A stretch of 64,000 nt of DNA from Candidatus Rhodoferax bjergmarkensis (GTDB taxonomy: Bacteria > Pseudomonadota > Gammaproteobacteria > Burkholderiales > Burkholderiaceae_C): positions 124,001 to 188,000 of the forward strand of contig JADJFX010000008.1 of the NCBI GenBank assembly GCA_016708345.1, written 5' to 3'. Below, piece by piece: positions 43,628-53,456 of this stretch. Below the pieces are notes generated by a model, which had not been told where the DNA came from, did no database searches, and saw only the letters and a program-made list of their open reading frames with translations. The first letter of the stretch is position 1, and every line of letters starts with the position of its first letter. The position numbers and the translations under genes are program-made.

Positions 43628-45223
43628 TTCGACCTGGCGACGCCGGGTGTCGATGATGGAAGCTTCAATGTGGTCAGGCGTGGCAGCGCCGCCTTTGCGC
43701 ACAAAATCCTGGGCAGCTTTGAAACGGTCCAGCGCTGCCGCGTAGTCCAGCAATGCCACCTGAGTTTCCGCATCAGCCCGGATGGCGCGCAGCGTCTGGC
43801 CTTGCGCGGCGTAGGCACTGGAAAGCAACTGCCAGGCCTGCGCATCCCTAGGGTGGTCCGCCACCCACATTTGCAGACGCTGGGCCAGCGCATTAACCTG
43901 TGCCAATTGACCACTTTGGTTTGCGTGCAACACAATCTGTGCACTCAAAAAAAGCTCGGGACGCCTTGTGGCAAGCATGCCGGAGCCTGGGGAGTCCTTC
44001 TTTGCCGGGGCGTCGTTCAAAGCCGCCTGCGCGCCAGCCACATTGCCGCTGGCCAGGGCAATTTCCACGCGCAACAGGCGCACCCACCGCGCAGCGCCCC
44101 CCTCGTCCGACCCCAGCAATGCCGTCAACCGATCGGCATTGGCGGCGGCAAGGCCAAAATCTCGCAAGCGGCTGGCGGCCAACGCTGCGCTGTACAACGC
44201 GGCGACTTGTCGGGGCATGGGCAAAGCAGCCATCCGGGGGCTGCCAGGCTCCATGGCAGCGGCGCGCAGTGCGTCCACACCCGGGTTGGACAACACCCGT
44301 GCGCGCGCGGCCAACATGGCGTGCTCAAGGGTGGGCGCTGAAGTGGCCTGATTTCTGACACCCAGCGCCTGGCGCGACTGCATGTCGGCAATGCGCTCGG
44401 TGGTAAGCGGGTGACTGCGCAGGTAAGGGTACGCACCGTTGTCATTGAGCCGGGACGCCTGCTGCAGCTTGTCAAACATGGTGACAAAACCCTGTGCTTC
44501 AAAACCCGCCTGCGTCATGAGCCCATAACCCACGCGGTCGGCCTCACGCTCCATGTCACGCGAAAAATTGAGCTGACTCTGGGCCGCGGCGGCCTGGCTG
44601 CCGACGATCATGGCATTGGCCACGTTGGCGTTTTTGCTGGCGGCCAGCGCGCCCAAAATCATGGCGCCAATCACCCACGGCGCTTGTTGCCCCTGATTGG
44701 CAATCAGGCGTGAAATGTGCCGCTGCGTTACGTGGCTGAGCTCATGCCACAGCACGGAGGCGAGTTCATCACGACTGCTCACCACAGCCAGCAAGCCAAG
44801 ATGCAGCCCAAAGTAGCCGCCCGGCAGCGCAAAGGCGTTGACCGAGCGATCCCGCCCCAGCATGATCTCCCAAGCAAACCGCTCGCTCAGTTCGGGCGAC
44901 AAATCTCCGCGCAAGCGTGCCGCCGCCAGCAGCGGCTGCCACACACCCTGCACGTATTCAGCCAGCACGGGATCGTCAATGTAGTCAGGGTCGCGGTAAA
45001 TTTCGCGCGCAATGCGCTCGCCCAAACGCCGCTCGGCACCGCTGCTCATGTCGCTGCCATCCCCCAAGGCGGGCAGTTGGGCACCGGCCTGCATCGACCC
45101 AGCAGCATTGGACTGGGCCATCAAAGGTGCTGGGATAGCACCGCAAATCACTATCAAAAAAATAGCTGCTTGCGCCCTGTTTATATGCGCAAGAAGGCTT
45201 TTTCTTTTAAAGAATTTAGTCAA
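43595..45223 (-). CDS. M48-family periplasmic metalloprotease, BepA/YfgC-like
   Basis: 542 residues: signal peptide, M48 peptidase domain with zinc motif HELSH (LWHELSHVTQRH) and downstream Glu ligand in MEREADRVGYGLM, then C-terminal TPR-like helices. BepA-type proteins degrade or assist misassembled outer-membrane proteins such as LptD. A dispersed-repeat copy overlaps the region encoding the signal peptide (NRAQAAIFLIVICGA). Confidence 0.9.
   Translation of the reverse strand: MTKFFKRKSLLAHINRAQAAIFLIVICGAIPAPLMAQSNAAGSMQAGAQLPALGDGSDMSSGAERRLGERIAREIYRDPDYIDDPVLAEYVQGVWQPLLAAARLRGDLSPELSERFAWEIMLGRDRSVNAFALPGGYFGLHLGLLAVVSSRDELASVLWHELSHVTQRHISRLIANQGQQAPWVIGAMILGALAASKNANVANAMIVGSQAAAAQSQLNFSRDMEREADRVGYGLMTQAGFEAQGFVTMFDKLQQASRLNDNGAYPYLRSHPLTTERIADMQSRQALGVRNQATSAPTLEHAMLAARARVLSNPGVDALRAAAMEPGSPRMAALPMPRQVAALYSAALAASRLRDFGLAAANADRLTALLGSDEGGAARWVRLLRVEIALASGNVAGAQAALNDAPAKKDSPGSGMLATRRPELFLSAQIVLHANQSGQLAQVNALAQRLQMWVADHPRDAQAWQLLSSAYAAQGQTLRAIRADAETQVALLDYAAALDRFKAAQDFVRKGGAATPDHIEASIIDTRRRQVESVLKEQALER
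45145..45208 (+). repeat. Copy i of the ~60 bp dispersed repeat, in the protease signal-peptide region
   Basis: AATCACTATCAAAAAAATAG, CTGCTTGCGCCCTGTTTATA, TGCGCAAGAAGGCTTTTTCT (consecutive pieces). Antisense to the gene; its reverse complement encodes most of the hydrophobic signal peptide. Confidence 0.88.
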
Positions 45224-45451
45224 AATGAATCCAGCGGCCTAGAGGCCATGACCAGCGCGGCACCCAGACCTGAAAACGGCCTGTCACAGCAGCCGCCACC
45301 AGCAAGGCATTGGGCCTTGCTGCGCTGGTGCCTATTGAAAGTGCTTGTCGTGGGCATGATCGTATGATGCTTGTGCAATGTGAATGCTGTGTAAATTGGC
45401 ATGGGTCATTTGTTTTTTTAAACGTGTTTGCCAACTGTACCGAATTTCCCC

Positions 45452-45943
45452 ATGAGTTCTCTCACCCATTTTGACGCACAAGGCCAGGCCCACATGGTGG
45501 ACGTGGCGGCCAAAAGTGACACCCATCGCATCGCCGTAGCCACTGGCCGCATTGAAATGCAACCCGCCACACTGGCGATCATCGAAGCGGGCACCGCCAA
45601 AAAAGGCGATGTGCTGGGCATTGCCCGCATTGCCGGCATCATGGCGGCCAAAAAAACCAGCGACCTGATCCCCCTGTGCCACCCGCTGGCACTGACTAGG
45701 GTAGCTATTGATTTCGTAGCTGCTTGCACAAGTAATACGGGCGCTAGCGGCATTATTTGTACTGCAACTGTAGAAACCATCGGCCCCACCGGCGTCGAGA
45801 TGGAGGCTTTGACCGCCGTGCAGGTCGCGCTGCTCACCATTTACGACATGTGCAAAGCAGTGGACCGGGGCATGACCATGACCGGCATCAAGCTGCTGGA
45901 AAAGCATGGGGGCAAGTCGGGTAGTTTTGTGGCGCAGACTTGA
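45452..45943 (+). CDS. moaC: Cyclic pyranopterin monophosphate synthase MoaC
   Basis: Molybdenum cofactor biosynthesis, second step (with MoaA). 163 residues with THFDAQGQAHMVDVAAKSDT, the catalytic region DLIPLCHPL, GPTGVEMEALTAVQVALLTI and YDMCKAVDRGM. Between PLALTRVAIDF and TATVETIGPTG the segment VAACTSNTGASGIIC is encoded by a repeat copy. ATG at 45452 chosen because MSSLTHFD is the usual N-terminus. Confidence 0.95.
   Translation: MSSLTHFDAQGQAHMVDVAAKSDTHRIAVATGRIEMQPATLAIIEAGTAKKGDVLGIARIAGIMAAKKTSDLIPLCHPLALTRVAIDFVAACTSNTGASGIICTATVETIGPTGVEMEALTAVQVALLTIYDMCKAVDRGMTMTGIKLLEKHGGKSGSFVAQT
45701..45760 (+). repeat. Copy j of the ~60 bp dispersed repeat, inside moaC
   Basis: GTAGCTATTGATTTCGTAGC, TGCTTGCACAAGTAATACGG, GCGCTAGCGGCATTATTTGT (consecutive pieces). 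In sense orientation and in frame, in a loop region of MoaC. Confidence 0.72.
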
Positions 45944-45944
45944 G

Positions 45945-46076
45945 ATGGCTCAGGGCATTACGCCCCTGAGCGACACCAGCGACCCGCAAATCCGCGATGG
46001 CTTGATTCAGCGCTTGGATCTCCCCTATGTCCAAAGTGGGAGCAATACTGCGACAACGGTTTACTCAGTGCGCTGA
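45945..46076 (+). pseudogene. Relic resembling a nucleotidyltransferase substrate-binding protein (HI0074-type)
   Basis: A 43-codon frame includes SDTSDPQIRDGLIQRLDLPY, resembling the conserved IRDxxIQRFEFTYE segment of HI0074-family proteins that pair with MNT nucleotidyltransferases. The rest is degenerate and no partner is present. A weak call; it could be chance. Confidence 0.35.
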
Positions 46077-46167
46077 TTTCCCTGTATGCCCCGCCCGACT
46101 TGACCCCTAAGGCTTGGCGCCGCCCGGTTCGAGTTGGTGCCCTCCATCTTGCGGCCCTTTGTAAATT

Positions 46168-46193
46168 GATTGCACACAAAATACAATGCAATC
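46168..46193. promoter_or_regulatory. Inverted repeat upstream of fitAB, likely operator
   Basis: GATTGCA (46168-46174) and TGCAATC (46187-46193) are perfect 7 bp arms around a possible -10 box TACAAT (46182-46187), 29 nt before the antitoxin start. Suits autoregulation by the ribbon-helix-helix antitoxin complex. Confidence 0.6.
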
Positions 46194-46221
46194 ATTGAGA
46201 TCAATTATGGAAGGATGCCAA

Positions 46222-46461
46222 ATGTCATCAATCACTGTCCGCAACATCCCTGAGGAGACGCACCGTGCTTTGCGTGTACGCGCCGCGATGGCTGGTCGAA
46301 GCACCGAGGCCGAAGTCCGAGCCATTCTTGAAAGCATCGCTCGACCCGAGGGCCGCATCAAACTGGGTTCCTTGCTGGCGGAAATCGGTCAGCAGGCGGG
46401 GGGAGTCGATCTTGAGACCCTGCGTGACAAATCACCAGCAGAACCGATGAGCTTTGAATGA
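46222..46461 (+). CDS. FitA-like ribbon-helix-helix antitoxin
   Basis: 79 residues: MSSITVRNIPEETHRALRVR is the Arc/MetJ-type DNA-binding N-terminus, followed by STEAEVRAILESI and a C-terminal tail that would wrap the toxin. The third Met (46222) is preceded by GGAAGG eight bases upstream. Overlaps the toxin gene by 4 nt (ATGA). Confidence 0.9.
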   Translation: MSSITVRNIPEETHRALRVRAAMAGRSTEAEVRAILESIARPEGRIKLGSLLAEIGQQAGGVDLETLRDKSPAEPMSFE

Positions 46462-46883
46462 TTCTTCTCGATACCAACGTCGTTTCTGAACCCTTGAAGC
46501 TCACCGGTGATGCAGGCGTTTTGACCTGGATAGACGCGCAAATGATCGAAACACTTTATCTGTCAACGATCAGCTTGGCTGAGTTGCGTTTTGGCATTGC
46601 GGCGCTGGCACCTGGCAAACGAAGAGATACGCTCCACAGCAGTCTTGAGCAACGCATCTTGCCTTTGTTCGTCGGTCGAATCCTGCCCTTTGATGCTGCA
46701 GCTTCCGAAGCCTACGCGGTGCTTCGTGCCCGTGCGCGAGCCCAAGGGATAGCTATCGCGCCCTCAGACGGCTACATTGCTGCTACCGCCAGCAGTCACG
46801 GTTTGATTGTTGCAACGCGGGACACCGGCCCTTTTGAAGCCGTCGGCCTGACTGTCATCAACCCCTGGAATACGCAGCACTAA
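46458..46883 (+). CDS. FitB/VapC-like PIN-domain toxin
   Basis: 141-residue PIN ribonuclease: acidic residues in LLDTNVVSE, the conserved Glu in ISLAELRFGI, Asp in PSDGYIAATA, and the late Asp in ATRDTGPFEAVGL give the Mg-binding quartet. VapC-type toxins cut tRNA or rRNA when freed from the antitoxin encoded upstream. Confidence 0.92.
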   Translation: MILLDTNVVSEPLKLTGDAGVLTWIDAQMIETLYLSTISLAELRFGIAALAPGKRRDTLHSSLEQRILPLFVGRILPFDAAASEAYAVLRARARAQGIAIAPSDGYIAATASSHGLIVATRDTGPFEAVGLTVINPWNTQH

Positions 46884-47082
46884 GTTTTTCACCATCGCAG
46901 TTGGCGTTGTTCACCCACGCTTCACCGCTCCCACAAATTCGCACGGCACGCCCTCAAAAACCACAACCCCAGTAACACACGAATGATAAATACCGTTTAT
47001 CACGAAACCTGGCACTCATCCTTGACCTGTTCAGCCTCGCTCATCGTTTAGAGCCACAGCATGGCGCGCTTGCCACAACCTT

Positions 47083-48538
47083 TTATTTGATAGCAACGCT
47101 GCTTGATTCGGCTGCAAAACTCACGTTGAAACGCGCGCCAGGCGGGGTTTTACCAGGCTGGGTGTCGTCCATGTTGACGCTTGCGTGGTGCTGGTGGGCA
47201 ATCTCCAGCACGATCGGCAAGCCAAGCCCGGAGCCGTCCGCCTCGGTGCCCAGTGCGCGGTAAAAAGGCTGAAAAATCAGTTCCCGCTCCGCCATGGGTA
47301 CGCCGGGCCCCGAGTCCTCTACCTGCAGCAGCAGTTTTTTTTCAGCAGGGTCATGAAGCACGCGCGCCGTGATGACGCCGGGCTTTTTCTGGGCTGGAAG
47401 GGGTGTAGTTGATGGCGTTGTCCACCAGGTTGCGAATGAGTTCCTTGAGCAGGGTCGGGTTGCCGGTCAGCTGGCCACCTTCGCTGCCGGGCTGCAGGCC
47501 CTCGTAGCCCAGGTCAAGGTGCTTGGCAATCGCACGGGGTGCACAGTCGCGCACCACTGACATCGTCAGGTCAGCCAGATCGCAGGCGCTGCGCGCCATG
47601 GCCGAGCCGCTGCTTTCTGCGCGGGCCAGCGCCAGCAACTGATTGACCGTGTGGGTCGCCCGGATGCTGGAGCGGCCAATCTGGCGCAGCGATTGTTTCA
47701 GTTCTTCGGCGTTGGAACCTTCGCGCTGCGCCAAATCGGCCTGCATGCGCAGACCGGCCAGCGGTGTTTTGAGCTGGTGCGCTGCATCGGCCAGAAAGCG
47801 TTTTTGGGTGGCAATCGAGTCTTTCAGGCGCATCAGCAGGTCGTTGACGGAAGACACCAGCGGCACCACTTCCAGCGGGACGGCCTGGGCGTCTATCGGG
47901 CTCAGGTCGTCGGGTTTGCGGGCCCGGATGCGTTCTTCCAGCTGGTTCAGCGGTTTAATGGCCTGCACCAAAGCCAGCCACACCAGCAACACCGCCATGG
48001 GCAGGATGACAAACTGCGGCAGCATCACGCCTTTGACAATTTCGGTGGCCAGCACTGAGCGCTTTTCCATGGTCTCGGCCACCTGCACCAGTGCAGGTCG
48101 GCCATTGGGCAAGCCCAGTTTGACCCAGGTGTAAGCGACCTTGACTGCGGTTCCGTGAACCTCGTCATCGCGGATGCGGATCTCGTCGAGCACCATTTTT
48201 TCATCCTCTGGCGGCAGGGGCAGTTCGCGCTCTCCGCTCAGGTGCTCGCCGCGCGCACCCAGCACCTGGTAAGTCACGGTGTCGGCTTCGTCAGCGCGCA
48301 GCAATTCGCGCGCCGACTGGTGCATGTTAAATTGCACCTGGTTTTGGCTGACCGTGACCAGCTGGGTCAGCGCTGCAACCTTGTACTCCAGTGCCCGGTC
48401 AAACGGCTTGCCGGCAATGCTTTGCGCAATCAGCCAGGTCAGCACCAGACTGACCGGCCACAAGAGCAGCAGTGGCGTGAGCATCCAGTCGAGAATTTCA
48501 CCGAACAGGGAGCGGTGCGCGTTGTGGAACAGACTCAT
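47083..48538 (-). pseudogene. Sensor histidine kinase (TctE/QseC-type), frameshifted as sequenced
   Basis: Two membrane helices (MLTPLLLLWPVSLVLTWLIA; LPQFVILPMAVLLVWLALV) flank a ~120-residue periplasmic 2CSK-like sensor region; then HAMP, the phosphoacceptor ADAAHQLKTPLAGL, N-box ELIRNLVDNAINYT and G-boxes VEDSGPGVP and GSGLGLPIV. The frame breaks at a run of five T at 47384-47388; one fewer joins SSPEK to PGVITARVLHDPAEK. Corrected length 484 residues. Pairs with the regulator upstream. Confidence 0.88.
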
Positions 48539-48604
48539 CTTGCGCGGTTTGCCAAAACGGTCTTCAATGCATCAAAAACAACGGGGTGTGAAAGCGTTGT
48601 GCGA

Positions 48605-49279
<675 letters not shown>

Positions 49280-49351
49280 GCTTGTCTCCTTTTTGGGGGC
49301 GGCCGTCAATGGGCGTTTGTATTGTTCGGCGATTCTAGACCTGAGCGCTTT

Positions 49352-49834
49352 TTATGCGGCATAGGCTTCCAGCCCAATGGCAATCACGGTGGCCACCTCG
49401 GCCCCCACGGCTGCGCGCAACTCGTCCTCAGCCTGAGCCACCGCCTGTTCAAAGGCGCGCAGCCAGCACAGGCCGGCGGGGGTGAAGGCAATGCAGCGCG
49501 CACGGGCATCGCGGGCATCGGCCAGCCGGGTGACCAGGCCCCAGGCCTCGCACTGGTCCACCAGCTTGCCCATGGCCTGTTTACTCACGCCCGCACGCTG
49601 CGCCAGCTCGGTCAGGCGCGAACCCTGTAGTGCCAAATGGCGGGTGATGTGGATGTGAGATGCGCTGAGCTGACCGCGCGCCGCCAGGTTGGACAGTGCC
49701 AGTGGCACCTCTGCATTGCGCGCCATCAGTTGCAGTACCCGCGCGTCAAAACGTTGCAGGGCCTGGCTCATCCAGTGCCCCAGATGGGTCTGTCGCCAGC
49801 TGTCGGTTACTTGTGTTGCCTGTGTTGTTTGCAT
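49352..49834 (-). CDS. MarR-family transcriptional regulator
   Basis: 160 residues with a winged HTH (LTELAQRAGVSKQAMGKLVD, then the wing LVTRLADARDARARCIAFT). Target and ligand unknown; possibly regulates the adjacent two-component operon or itself. Divergent from recA. ATG at 49834 chosen over TTG at 49852. Confidence 0.88.
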   Translation of the reverse strand: MQTTQATQVTDSWRQTHLGHWMSQALQRFDARVLQLMARNAEVPLALSNLAARGQLSASHIHITRHLALQGSRLTELAQRAGVSKQAMGKLVDQCEAWGLVTRLADARDARARCIAFTPAGLCWLRAFEQAVAQAEDELRAAVGAEVATVIAIGLEAYAA

Positions 49835-49853
49835 GGGCAAATGGTAAACCAAA

Positions 49854-49883
49854 TTGACTAAAAAACTGATTTACAGATTTATA
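49854..49883 (+). promoter_or_regulatory. Candidate recA promoter
   Basis: TTGACT at 49854-49859 and TTTATA at 49878-49883, 18 bp apart, resemble a sigma-70 promoter. The LexA-like box begins 18 bp after the -10 box. Confidence 0.5.
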
Positions 49884-49900
49884 AAGAACCAGCTAAACTA

Positions 49901-49916
49901 CTGTTCAAGCATCCAG
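49901..49916 (+). promoter_or_regulatory. LexA-like box of recA
   Basis: CTGTTCAAGCATCCAG differs from CTGT-N8-ACAG at one position of the second arm. Placed at the expected transcript start and 72 bp before the recA ATG. Confidence 0.55.
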
Positions 49917-49987
49917 CCTGTTTTTAACACCAGAGTGTTTGGCAGGCTGAAATCAGAGTTAACCCGTTGATATTCAAGGAGATTTTT

Positions 49988-51060
<1,073 letters not shown>

Positions 51061-51076
<16 letters not shown>

Positions 51077-51122
51077 CGCACGTTCTATTTGCGCAAGCAG
51101 CTATCAAAATCATAGTATTTTG
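51061..51122 (-). repeat. Copy k of the ~60 bp dispersed repeat, overlapping the recA 3' end
   Basis: Minus strand: CTATGATTTTGATAGCTGCT, TGCGCAAATAGAACGTGCGC, TAGGGGGCTTTTTTG (consecutive pieces). One of the closest matches to the consensus; its right end covers the recA stop codon. Confidence 0.9.
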
Positions 51123-51172
51123 AGATCAAAAATCACCTGCAACAGGGTTTGGACGTGAATCTGGATTGAACC

Positions 51173-51625
51173 ATGGCGCTTGATCAACCTTCACTCAAAG
51201 GGCGTGCCCTGCGCCTGCTCAGCTTGCGCGAGCACTCGCGCGCCGAGCTGGAGCGCAAGCTGCAGCCCTTCGAGGAAGAGCCTGGCAGCCTGGCACAGGC
51301 GCTGGACGAACTGCAGGCCAAGGGCTTCATCAGCGAGCAGCGGGTGATTGAATCGGTGGTGCACCGGCGCAGCGCCAAACTGGGCACCCAGCGCATCCGC
51401 CAAGAGCTGCAAAGCAAAGGCCTGGCACCCGAAGCTGTGCTGCAAGCCGTGGAACAGTTGCGCGCCACCGAGCTGGACCGCGCCCACGAAGTCTGGCGTA
51501 AAAAATTTGGCTCACCGCCGGTGGATGCTGCCGAGCGGGCTAAACAGATGCGGTTTTTGGCTGGACGGGGGTTTGGTGGGGAGGTGATACACAAGGTGGT
51601 GGCGGGGGCGTCGCTCCAGGAATGA
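51173..51625 (+). CDS. recX: RecX, regulator of RecA
   Basis: 150 residues of three-helix repeats: LKGRALRLLSLREHSRAEL, YISEQ-type GFISEQRVIESVVHRRSAK, RIRQELQSKGL, and the end RFLAGRGFGGEVIHKVV. RecX caps and limits RecA filaments; recA-recX is the usual order and co-transcription is likely. Confidence 0.95.
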   Translation: MALDQPSLKGRALRLLSLREHSRAELERKLQPFEEEPGSLAQALDELQAKGFISEQRVIESVVHRRSAKLGTQRIRQELQSKGLAPEAVLQAVEQLRATELDRAHEVWRKKFGSPPVDAAERAKQMRFLAGRGFGGEVIHKVVAGASLQE

Positions 51626-51802
51626 TGATTCTCGATGCACCTGCAAGTGCCCCCACTTTATGCAAACAAAATTTCATCGTGGTTGAAACGCGCAGCGATT
51701 GACCACGAAATCTGTTTCTTTTTTCCCTTAATCTCACTGCGTGATCTCTATCGTTTCCTATTGGGTGCAAGGTATGTGGACGGCGAAACTACAAACGGTC
51801 AT

Positions 51803-52168
51803 TCAAGGCTGCATTGCTTGCAGCGTACCCTGATGGAAGACGCGCGCCAGGGGCTGCAGCATGGCCCAGCACATGCGGGCAATAAACACTTTTTCCGCCA
51901 TAAAAACCTGAATGTGTTTCTTGAGCTGAAGCTGCAAATCAGCCGTCAGTGCCCGCACATAAGGCACCCGCCGTTTCAGGATGTCGCGCCAGGCAGCATG
52001 AAAAGGCTGGTCACGCAGGCGCTGTCGATTGCGTACTTGCCAATAAGGTTCGCCCAGCCACCACAGGATCAATAGCAGCGCCAGGACGGTCAGAATCAGA
52101 GCTGGCAAAGGCAGCCCCTTGGGTGAATTGAGGAATCTGGTAAATAGGCTGATCCCGCACCATTTCAA
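51803..52168 (-). pseudogene. N-terminal fragment of an MtfA-like (M90) peptidase
   Basis: 121-residue frame with a membrane helix (LPALILTVLALLLILWWLG), then AAWRDILKRRVPYVRALTAD and LQLKKHIQVFMAEKVFI, matching the N-terminal region of MtfA-type zinc peptidases. After that the family sequence and the HExxH motif are lost, and 51626-51802 does not supply them in any frame I could read. Probably a decayed fragment. Confidence 0.5.
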
Positions 52169-52288
52169 TGGTGATCAAGGTGGTGTCAAAGTCCTGCGGC
52201 AAAGCACCCCCTGTTATGAATGCACCGAAAAAGCGCTGACAATTCGGCGGACTTGGGTAATACTGAACACCCGTCAACCGGAGAAATG

Positions 52289-53416
52289 ATGTCTGAGAAG
52301 TTGAACGACTCTCGTCGCACATTGCTTGGCACCATGCTTGCCTTGGGCGCGCTGGGTTCCACCCAAAACCTCGTCTACGCCAGCGCACCCGCTACCAGAA
52401 TTGCGGTCGGTTTTGTCTACGTTGGTTCTTCCAAAGACATGGGCTACAACCAGGCCCACGCAAACGGTGCACGCGCAGTGGCCAGCCTGCCTGGCATCGA
52501 GGTACACGAACTGGCCAATGTGCCCGAGGGCCCTGCCGCAGGCCAGGCGTTGACTGAACTCGTCCAGCAAAAGCACTGCCGCATTGTCTTTGCGACCTCC
52601 TACGGCTATTTTGTTCCGCACATGCTTGAAGCCGCGCGCAATTTTCCTGACACTATTTTTCTGCATGCAGGGGCGGTGTATCGACCCAAGCTCCACCCCG
52701 TCAATGTTGGAAGCTATTTCGCATATATCGACGAGGCGCAATACGTCAACGGTTTGGTCGCCGGACGAATCAGCCGCAGCGGCAAATTGGGGTTTGTTGC
52801 AGCTAAGGCGATACCGCAGGTGCTGCGCAACGTCAACGCATTTTTTCTGGGTGCGCGACGGGCCAATCCACAGGTCACAATGCAACTTGTTTTTACCGGT
52901 GAGTGGAGCAATACTGCAAAGGAGCTGGCAGCTTTGGATGCGCTACTGACCAAGCAGGTTGATGTGATCTCGGCCCATGTCGATGCACCCGGTGCATTGG
53001 CCGCGGCTGCCGAGACCCGGGGCATAGGCTACTGCGGCTACCATTTTGATCAAACGCGCGCGGCCCCCAAACAATTATTGACCGGCGCGGAGTTCGATTG
53101 GACCAATCTATATGTGGATTACGTCCAGAGAATTGCCGCCAAGCAAGAGTGGCCGCGCTCGGTGCGAGGCGGTTTTTCGTCGGGCCTCCTAAGGAACACG
53201 CCCTATGGCCCGCGCGTGCCATCTGAAATACGTGCCGAGGCGGACCACCTGCGCAACGCCCTGCGAACCAACCAAGAGGTGGTGTTTGCCGGACCGCTGC
53301 GAAACCATATGGGCAAGCAGGTTTTGGCCGCTGGAGTGCGCCTTGCGAGCTCGTCGGCGGAGTTGGACAAGTTGTTCTGGTTGGCGGAAGGCATCAGCGG
53401 TGAATTACCCAGGTAG
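52289..53416 (+). CDS. BMP/PnrA-family periplasmic binding protein
   Basis: 375 residues. Signal peptide with a twin Arg (SRRTLLGTMLALGALGSTQN), then a Bmp-family fold: VGFVYVGSSKDMGYNQAHAN, IVFATSYGYFV, VGSYFAYIDEAQYVNGLVAG. Such proteins bind purine nucleosides or related ligands. No ABC permease genes are nearby; the next gene, 40 nt downstream, is a sensor kinase, so this may be the ligand-binding partner of a signalling pathway. Confidence 0.85.
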   Translation: MSEKLNDSRRTLLGTMLALGALGSTQNLVYASAPATRIAVGFVYVGSSKDMGYNQAHANGARAVASLPGIEVHELANVPEGPAAGQALTELVQQKHCRIVFATSYGYFVPHMLEAARNFPDTIFLHAGAVYRPKLHPVNVGSYFAYIDEAQYVNGLVAGRISRSGKLGFVAAKAIPQVLRNVNAFFLGARRANPQVTMQLVFTGEWSNTAKELAALDALLTKQVDVISAHVDAPGALAAAAETRGIGYCGYHFDQTRAAPKQLLTGAEFDWTNLYVDYVQRIAAKQEWPRSVRGGFSSGLLRNTPYGPRVPSEIRAEADHLRNALRTNQEVVFAGPLRNHMGKQVLAAGVRLASSSAELDKLFWLAEGISGELPR

Positions 53417-53456
53417 AAAGGCCTGCAGTGCCAATATTTCAGCGCATTAGCATTCC

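Noticed and set aside
52011..52388. A minus-strand gene upstream of the BMP protein
   Set aside because: The frame crosses the BMP ribosome site and signal peptide, and its translation has no coherent domain.
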